From Cryptomeria japonica (Eukaryota; Streptophyta; Pinopsida; Cupressales; Cupressaceae): 64,000 nt of DNA. The notes beneath the pieces are model-generated. The model made no database searches and was not told the origin of the DNA. It saw only the letters and a program-made list of their open reading frames with translations. Shown here piece after piece: positions 57,048-64,000 of this stretch. Location: the NCBI RefSeq assembly GCF_030272615.1, contig NC_081413.1, positions 443,755,038-443,819,037 on the forward strand, read 5' to 3'. Both the position numbers and the translations under genes were made by a program. The stretch's first letter is position 1. Every line of letters starts with the position of its first letter.

Positions 57048-58085
57048 TGTTAGGTCCCGGAGACAACTGAGAAGGGGGGGGTGAATCAGTTGTCAACAAC
57101 CTTCATACCAAAAACAACTTAACCAGTTTAATGATTAATACCAGTAGATTAGTTAAGTATGCCGGTAAATAGTTTTAACAGTTAATAGCTATACTGGTAA
57201 AGATTAATGCATGAAACATAAACACAAAGTCATCCACAACACATGACACTAATATTTGTACGTGGAAACCCTGTAAGGGGAAAAAACATTGTGGGAAACC
57301 TTTATGCACAATTAGATGATACTACTACAAATAGTAAGTGTACATAAATGGGGTCTGCACATGCAGAAAGGCCAATAGCCTAGAGCTCACTGCTCAATCA
57401 CAAAATGGGAGTCACACTAACTATAGTTGGATGGTAAAATCCAATAAGAATGTACTGCACAAAATAGCATCTCCATATGCTAGATTCAGTACCAGTGTAA
57501 TGCTGATATGCTTTCACAAAAACCTAGCTTCACCTTCAAATGATGTCTTTGTGTATAACTTTTCTTAATCTCACATATACCTTCACACAATTCTTTTCTG
57601 CATTCCACATTCAATCTTACAAATAAGATCTTACATTTATACCATAACCTAAGACCAATTTTAGTAGGTCAGCTCTACAAGATATTACAAAAAAAACATT
57701 TTACAAACAATATAATATCTGATGCAATAACTGATTGAACATGTTGGCTTAATGCGTTTACAACAATAATTAATAATTTCCTTAGTGTGTCATGCTGATC
57801 TAGAAAAGATAAACTTGTCAGTGTAACCCTAGGTAACCCTAGACCTATTTGCCGATAAAAGTAAATATGCAAATATGAATATACCAATAAAGAAAACTCC
57901 AGGACAAGATGTCCAAAAGATGTCTTCGACATTACCAAGTGTCTTCCACATAATTGCAAGTGTCAGTGATCATTATATACTGCCGGTGAACCATATACCA
58001 GTAACTGTGCAATAGTTACTTGCTTGCCGATGAATGTTGCTGGATCTCCAAAGTGCTAGTGTTTTAGTAGGTGTTGACATCAATG
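57048..58085 (-). repeat. 5' LTR of element E, outer end truncated
   Basis: It matches 51754-52817 but stops at GACATCAATG (58085), where the partner LTR has ~25 further bases ending CCAACA. D sequence (TTAAAAGCTGC) follows at once. Confidence 0.9.
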
Positions 58086-58717
58086 TTAAAAGCTGCATAT
58101 GCAAGAAGCATATGAACTCCTTCCAATCTGGCTACTAGGGAAAAGGTTTCTCCATAGTCTTCTCCTTCTTCTTGAGCATATCCTTTATATACTAGTTTGG
58201 CTTTGTTCCTTACCACTGTGCCATCCTCATTTAGCTTGTTTTTGAAAACCCATTTGGTTCCGATGACATTTTTATGCTCCGGTCTGGGTACCAAAGACCA
58301 TGTACCATTCTTCTCTATCTGGTCAAGTTCCTCCTCCATTGCCTTGATCCAATCTTCATCTTTATGTGCCTCTTTGAATGATTTAGGCTCAAATTTAGAG
58401 ATCATACAAGAATTGTCTCTGACCTTTCTTCTTGTAAGGATTCCTGCATCCTTATCTCCTATGATCTGCTTTGGATCATGATTCAGTTTGACATATCGAG
58501 GAATTCTCTTGACTGATTACTCTTACTTTTCTACTTCATCCTCATCTTCATCAGCATCAGCATCTACCGATGTAGGAACACTGTTACCAGTACCTGGCTG
58601 AATAGCAACCGATTCCCAGAAGGTTACTATCAGTTCATCTCTTACTTGCTTACTGTCAGTTTCTTTAGATTTTCAAGAATTTTCATCAACTCTAACATTG
58701 ATGCTTTCAACAATTCT
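58086..58717 (-). pseudogene. Element D reverse transcriptase N-terminal part (D2)
   Basis: The frame 58405-58086 encodes [54 protein letters not shown] and ARLEGVHMLLAYAAF, the start of RVT_2, ending at the E junction (the last residues of the ORF beyond AAF are LTR sequence). The upstream linker 58717-58406 is Asp/Glu-rich with several stops. Compare [13 protein letters not shown], also found in D1. Confidence 0.88.
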
Positions 58718-59590
58718 CTAAGTCCTATTGTTGAAACATTTGATAGCTTTACTCTTGGTGGAATATCCTAGGAATATTCCTTCATCACATTTTGCATCGA
58801 ACTTGCTTTGATGTTCACTCCTGTTGATATAACATTTGCTACCAAACATTCTAAAGGATCTTACCACTGGTATCTTACTAGTCCAATACTCATAAGGAGT
58901 CTTATCCTTTCCTTTCTTAATGAGTACTTGGTTCATTGTGTAGGCTGCAGTGCTCATCGCTTCTCTCCAAAAGGTGTGAGCAACGTTTCCTTGGATCAAC
59001 ATAATTCTAGTTGCTTCAACCACAGTCCAGTCATTTCGCTCTGCTAAGACATTCTGTTGTGGTGTCTGGGGGGAAGACAATTGCCTCTTGATGCCATTCT
59101 CTTCACAATATTTGTTGAATTCACCAGAAGTGAATTCCCCTCCTTGATCAGTTCTAAGGCATTTGATTCTTCTACCACTTTCCTTTTCTACCAATGCTCT
59201 GAAAGCTTTAAACTTTCCAAAGGCTTCAGACTTGTCCTTCAAGAGTGTGACCCACATCATTCTTGCACAATCATCTGTAAGAATCATAAAATTCCTATCT
59301 CCTTGCACACTCCTAGTTTTCATAGGACCACACAAATCAGTATGCACAAGATCAAGTAAGTTGTCAGTTGTGAAGGATTTACCTTTGAAGGTTTAGGAAG
59401 ACATTTTCCCCAGTTGACATTCTTTGCACAAAGGATTTTCTATTTTGCTCAGCATCGACAGTCCACTAACTACCTCGATCTTACTGGCCTTCACAATGTT
59501 ATCAAAGTTTACATGGAAAAGTCTCCTATGCCATATCCTGCTGTCATCAAACCTAGCCATAAGACATGTACTTATATCAAACTTAGCCAT
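58718..59590 (-). pseudogene. Element D integrase
   Basis: 59590-59393 gives the zinc-binding part RIWHRRLFHVNF ... CKECQLGKM. 59347-58718 is a 209-codon open frame with HTDLCGPMKTRSVQGDR, FMILTDDCARMMWVTLL (Asp), IKCLRTDQGGEFTSGEF (Asp), QQNVLAERND (Glu), then PYEYWTSKIP and FRMFGSKCYINR and DEGIFLGYSTKS. A stop near 59394 separates the two. A 22-bp direct repeat with 30-bp period (59546-59567, 59576-59597) duplicates LMARFD-like codons and sits at the frameshift with the upstream frame. Confidence 0.9.
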
Positions 59591-60887
59591 AAGACATCAA
59601 ATCACCATTCTTTCCTTTGATTTTGCACGCTCCATTTTTGAATTCTAGAGTGAGTCCACTGTCATTCAGCTGGGAAACACTCAATAGATTGTGTTTGAGA
59701 CCTTCCACCCAATACACATTGTCGGCACTGCTTTTTCCATTCAGAGAGATGGACCCTCTTCCTCTGACCATACATAGTGCATCATTACCAAAGCAAACCA
59801 CACCAACATCATATTCTTCCAAAGATAGAAACTTACTTCGGTCACCAGTCAAATAATGAGAACAACCACTATTAATAATCCACTCATTAGAATTATCAAA
59901 GTGGGAGACAAGAGCCTTTTTGTTTGACACATCTTCCTTTACTACAACAAATACAATATCTTCATTCTCTTCATCAACTGCAACAAAATAGTTTCTCCGG
60001 TTTCCTCCTTTGAATTTCTTGAACCTCTCCAGTTTGTCCTTGTGGTTGCCATTAGGATAGTTTATAGCAATATGTCTTATCCAGTTACAAGAAAAGCATT
60101 TCAAAGGGATCTTACCTCTATATTTATTGGTTCCTTTAGGAATTTTCCTAGCAAGAAGAGCTTCAAATTCCATCAGGATCTCCTCATCATCCATTTATGT
60201 GCTATGCCTTGGTTCACCACTGGTGCTTTCTTCTTTTCCTTTTCTAGATGGTACAACAGAGGCTCTAAAAGATGATTTAGTCTTTTGAACACTGCCATCA
60301 AAACTATTTAGCTCATAGGCTATCAACTTTGCAATGATGGAGTCTAGGGATACCTTAGTCTTGTCTATTGATCTCAACTCCTGAATAGCAGCAACCCTTA
60401 TTGCATAGACTAGTAATAAAGATCTCAAAACTTTGCTTACCGTAGTGGAATCTTCCATTTTACCACCCACACTCTTGATATCTCCAACAACAGATTTGAT
60501 TCTTATTCCATATTGTTGAATGGTCTCACCTTCAACCATCCGCATGTCTTCAAACTTCCCTGTAAGGCTTTCTTCCTTAGCTTATTTTACATGCTCATCA
60601 CCGCCATAGATATTCTCAAGAGTGTCCCATACTTCTTTGGGATTATCTTTATCCTGGACATCAATAAACTCAATGTCAGATAAGCTACTGATTAGGGCTT
60701 CCATGACTTGCCCATTCTCTTGTATTTCTCTCTTTTGATCATTAGTGAGAATATCGGTAGGTATAACAAAAGCATTTTCAACATAGCTCTAGTGTGGAGC
60801 ACACATGCTTCTGATGTAAATCTTCATTCTGTCCTTCCAAATTTTGAAGTTATCTTTGTTGAACTTTGGACCTTCTCTCTTCATCAT
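59591..60887 (-). pseudogene. Element D gag and protease
   Basis: Starts at ATG 60887-60885 (MMKREGPKFNKDNFKIWKDR). One frame runs to 59583 with only three stops (for example a TAG at a Trp position near 60790 and the stop before MDDEE at 60195). It includes EVWDTLENIYGGDEHVK, VLRSLLLVYAIRVAAIQEL, the zinc knuckle CFSCNWIRHIAINY (last Cys lost) and WIINSGCSHYLTGDRSKF, in which the protease Asp has become Asn. The stretch missing from element C (RGRGSISLNGKSSADNVYW) is present here. Confidence 0.9.
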
Positions 60888-60944
60888 TGCAATAGGATAT
60901 TTCCCTCAAGTGATTAAGCTTACAACATAGAGGACCTGGACGAT

Positions 60945-60956
60945 GCTCTGATACTA
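60945..60956 (-). promoter_or_regulatory. Primer binding site of element D
   Basis: Minus strand TAGTATCAGAGC, one mismatch from the initiator-Met complement, 2 bp inside the 5' LTR. Confidence 0.88.
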
Positions 60957-60958
60957 AT

Positions 60959-62518
60959 TGATAGCTCAATGATGAACAATAAGTACCAAACTAGTACTGA
61001 GAGGGGGGGGTGAATCAGTACAGTCATAAATTCTTTTTACAAACTGGTTTGACTGCAAACACTGCAAATGTCTGACAGACAGTAACACTAGTCTGAAGTA
61101 GAGTGCAACCGGTAAAGCTAAGAATGACCATGACAAGCATTAAGTGGTTAATCACTTAACTTTCTACTCAACTAAATACTACACTTCCATTTCACCCTTA
61201 TGCATGAATAGGTAATCTATCATCAGAAATATAATAACAGCTAGCTCAACATGATTTACCTTCAGACACAAATCACTTAAATCATCACCTGAAAACTACT
61301 ACACATGACACACAGATTTTAAATGTGGAAACCCAACTGGGAAAAACCACGGTGGGGATGAATACCCACAAGCTGCTTTTGAGCTCTATAGAAGTCCACT
61401 CTATTAGGAGACTAGTTTGGTTAAAGACTGTTACAATAGGTTCTGCTAGGAATTGATCCTGTTAGGGATCACCCAGTTAAGGGATGGCTAAATACTCGAT
61501 TAAGGGTTAAACCCTATAAGAGGTTACCTTGTTAGAGGATTTCAAGAACTCAATTAGTTTGAGTCACCCTGTTAAAGGATTTACAACAAGTTGATTAAAG
61601 CTACCTAGTTAAGGGATTTTCCAACTATTGAAGTGGTTAAAGATCAACAGGTATTACAATGATCTAATAATAGCACTCAATGCCTAATGCAAATCCGCTT
61701 AAGTTCTTTCCTTCTACACACACACAATGAAGGAATCAATCCTCTTATCTCATTTGGTCTAGCAAGAATCACATATTTCTACACTTAGATTCACACAAAC
61801 CATTTGCCAACAACCTCAGAAAGAAACACAACATTGACCTTGTAGGAAACAGATAGGTCAGTAGCATAAAACCTAAACCATAAAACATTTAGGTTAAGTA
61901 ATCAAAATGATTTAATCCCAAAAATTGAACACATTGCATTGAATCTCAAGACATTCTCCATCATTCATTCTTCACCGCTTTCATGGTGGCTTGTAACCCA
62001 TCATGTGTTCTCCACCATTTACATTGACTTCACATATTCTTGAGGTAGATAGGATCAATCTCCTTCATGCAAGATCCTTCAAGCACTCAAGGAGATGTGG
62101 CAACACGATCTGATCTTCACTACAAGTCTAACTCATTATACGATGTCATCGGTTGAATCACACAGGCTTGGAACACTTCAATCGGAAACCGTTAAGCTAA
62201 GACTACCAACCGGTTAGTCATATCATGTTAACTCTTCATAGCGAACATTCCATATGCTGGTTCACATTTCATCATACTGGTTCTCTTGGACAAACATAGG
62301 ACTTCATCTATTGCTCAATATACCGGTTTATACCACTATACCGGTTCACTTTGCCAACTGTTTAGCTTCAATATACTTGTTCACTTTTGTGCACATATAT
62401 TGGTTCATCACATTGTACTGGTTCACTTTTTAACATATTGCTGGTTCACTCTCCAACATATTGACATCAATGACAACATAATATCATCATATCAACATAC
62501 TCAACACAAATGCCAACA
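60959..62518 (-). repeat. 5' LTR of element D
   Basis: The partner of 48634-50171, visibly diverged (for example the G box, CACTAGTCTGAAG versus CATCGGTCTAAAG). It ends CCAACA at 62518, with LINE sequence following. Confidence 0.9.
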
Positions 62519-64000
62519 TGCACAACTTGACGAAGTATTAGCCTATGAAGAATCCTATTGGAGGCAGAAGTCTAGGGATTTGTGGCTAGCTAAAGGGGAT
62601 AGGAATACTAATTTTTTTCATTCCTCTACAAAATTGAAGAGGCAGTGTAATAGGATATCATGCATTCACAATTCTAATGGGAATTTTCTGGTTGATGAGG
62701 GTGCAATTGCTTTTGAGGTTGTTAGGTTTTTTAAGTCCTTTCTCTTAGATGATAATGTTATTTTGGATAACAATTTGGTTGATTCCATTCCTCCTCTCAT
62801 TAAGGAAGAAGATAATAGGATGCTTATGGCTCCCTTTACCAGTCTTGAGTTGAGAGAGGTTGTCTTCTCCATGTCCCCGGAGAAGGCTCCGGGTCTTGAT
62901 GGGTTTATTGCTTTGTTTTTTTCAGAAATATTGGGACTTTGTGGGGAATGATGTCATCCTAGCTCTTGAGGAGTCAAGGTGTAATAGAAATATTTTGTAT
63001 GAGCTTAATACAACTCTTATTGCAATTATCCTTAAGGTTGAAAATCCCAAATCCTTTGCTAAATTTCAGCCAATTTCACTATGCAATACCTTGTATAAGA
63101 TAATCACTAAGGCAATTTCAGTCAGGCTTGCTAATCTCATTCCTAAAATTATTTCTACTAAATAAGGTGGTTTTGTTTCTGGGAGAGATACCTCAGATGG
63201 TGCTACTGTTTCTCATGAGGTCCTTCACTCTATTTCTACATAGAAGACACCATCTATCTATGATTCTTAAATTAGACATGTTGAAAGCATACGATAGAGT
63301 GGATTGGCATTCTTTAGTTTCTATTTTAGGTAAATTTAGATTTGGGAATAGCTGGATTAAGTGGGTTTACTCTTGCATCTCTTTTGCTATATTTTCAATT
63401 TTATTGAATGGAGCCCCTTGTGGTTTCTTTTCTTCTTCTCGAGGGTGTTAGGTAAGGTGACCCTTTGTCTTCCTTTTTATTTATTTTATTAGCAGAAGCC
63501 TTTAGATAAGACATTCATGTTGCTAGATCCTCTAGTATTTGGAAGGGAATTAAGATTGACTATTTTCCAGTATCCCACTCTCATTGTCTTTTTGTGGATG
63601 ATACTCTCCTTTTTGGACATGCATATTTGGTAGAGGCTAAAGTTATTAAGAAAATTATTACAAAATATTCTACTTTCTTGGGTTTGAAAGTTAATAGCTG
63701 TAAATCTAAGATTTTCTTTTTGAATGTTTTCCCTCTAGTTCAGAATAGATTGACTCAATTTTGGGGATATGAGCTAGGGTCATTTCCTTGTAAGTATCTT
63801 GGCATTCCCTTTTCTGTTGGCTCAAAGAAACACAACTTTTGGGACAAGGTGGTTTCTTTGGTGTCTTCTAGAATATTATCTTGGAATCACAAATGGCTTA
63901 CCTTATCTAGTAAGATTATTCTAATTAGATCAATGCTTAATGTTGTTACCACTTATTTGATGTCAATTTTGAAAGCACCCAAAAAGTTTGTTAATGAGCT
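62519..64000 (+). pseudogene. LINE L ORF2 reverse transcriptase (runs off window end)
   Basis: The LINE frame resumes with LDEVLAYEESYWRQKSRDLW and LAKGDRNTNFFH. RT motifs in order: SMSPEKAPGLDGF (~62870-62905), LNTTLIAIILKVENPKSFA and FQPISLCNTLYKIITKAIS (~63005-63120), ILKLDMLKAYDRVDWHSL (~63262-63318, catalytic Asp), NGAPCGFF, GDPLSSFLFILLAEAF (~63458-63505), CLFVDDTLLFG (~63578-63610, the usual FADD as FVDD) and LGLKVNSCKSKIFFLN and PCKYLGIPFSVGSKK. Frameshifts lie near 62905, 63160 and 63450, and a stop follows LAEAFR. This is typical plant L1-type RT; the rest lies beyond the window. Confidence 0.88.

Larger units (their letters stand above)
51754..58085 (-). mobile_element. Element E: Copia retrotransposon (minus), A family, inside D
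   Basis: LTRs 51754-52817 (1,064 bp) and 57048-58085 (1,038 bp, lacking ~25 bp at its outer end) match the element A LTRs. Its polyprotein reads in one minus frame from 56577 to 53197 with few stops, making it the least damaged coding region in the window, except for a ~370-bp deletion in gag. No 5-bp target duplication can be found because the right end is missing. Confidence 0.9.
48634..62518 (-). mobile_element. Element D: Copia retrotransposon (minus), C family, hosting element E
   Basis: LTRs 48634-50171 and 60959-62518 (1,538 and 1,560 bp) are reverse-complement relatives of the element C LTRs. Left part D1 (48634-51753) holds RNase H and most of RT; right part D2 (58086-62518) holds gag, protease, integrase and the RT start. 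Element E separates them. D1 and D2 overlap by 102 bp with ten differences, so D may be a chimera of two copies. Confidence 0.85.

Noticed and set aside
48634-62518. D and E as one simple nested insertion
   Set aside because: The 102-bp diverged overlap and the missing E LTR end are not expected from a normal insertion; recorded as a probable chimera instead.

Overview
This window is transposable-element DNA from a large, AT-rich plant nuclear genome. All recognised domains are plant types: Copia (RVT_2) and Ty3/Gypsy polyproteins, LTRs with an initiator-Met tRNA primer site, an L1-type LINE and a plant mobile domain (PMD). The density and depth of nesting would suit a gymnosperm or another giant plant genome, but the species cannot be told from the sequence. 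I see no intact host gene, no rRNA or tRNA gene and no CRISPR array. Nearly every reading frame is broken, mostly by point stops.

Region 1 (1-12.6 kb) is an old scrapyard. It holds the 5' end of a minus-strand LTR element (F, gag with up to four zinc knuckles), a head-to-head partner LTR (G), two copies of a ~0.95-kb terminal-inverted-repeat element (T1, T2), a retroposed insert (R, ~25-bp target duplication) inside T2, an unidentified eroded coding region (H) split by T2, and a LINE fragment (L2).

Region 2 (12.6-64 kb) is a Russian-doll nest built on one plus-strand LINE (L). Its pieces lie at ~12.6-12.94, 38.26-41.04, 48.31-48.63 and 62.52-64.0 kb. Copia element A (12939-38256, minus) sits in LINE ORF1. 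Inside A's reverse transcriptase sits an 18.6-kb Gypsy element, B (15340-33940, minus). Copia element C (41036-48310, plus) sits after the LINE endonuclease with a perfect TTTTG target duplication. A C-like Copia element, D (48634-62518, minus), sits further down ORF2 and holds an A-like Copia element, E (51754-58085, minus). The D/E junction is not a clean insertion: 102 bp of D is present on both sides in diverged form and E's outer LTR end is missing.

The most interesting unit is B. It has a second, plant-type RNase H (Tat-lineage hallmark), a G-patch after the protease, a ~2.8-kb leader and, antisense between integrase and the 3' LTR, a decayed PMD gene with a Gly/Asp-rich linker and coiled-coil-like tail. 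Upstream of gag and also upstream of the antisense PMD gene lies an array of the same short motif (consensus GYRCTWTTG), each in the sense orientation of its own gene. Two convergent genes in one retroelement therefore share a leader repeat, which looks like a common cis-element. How they might cooperate is inference; the arrays and domains are visible in the sequence.
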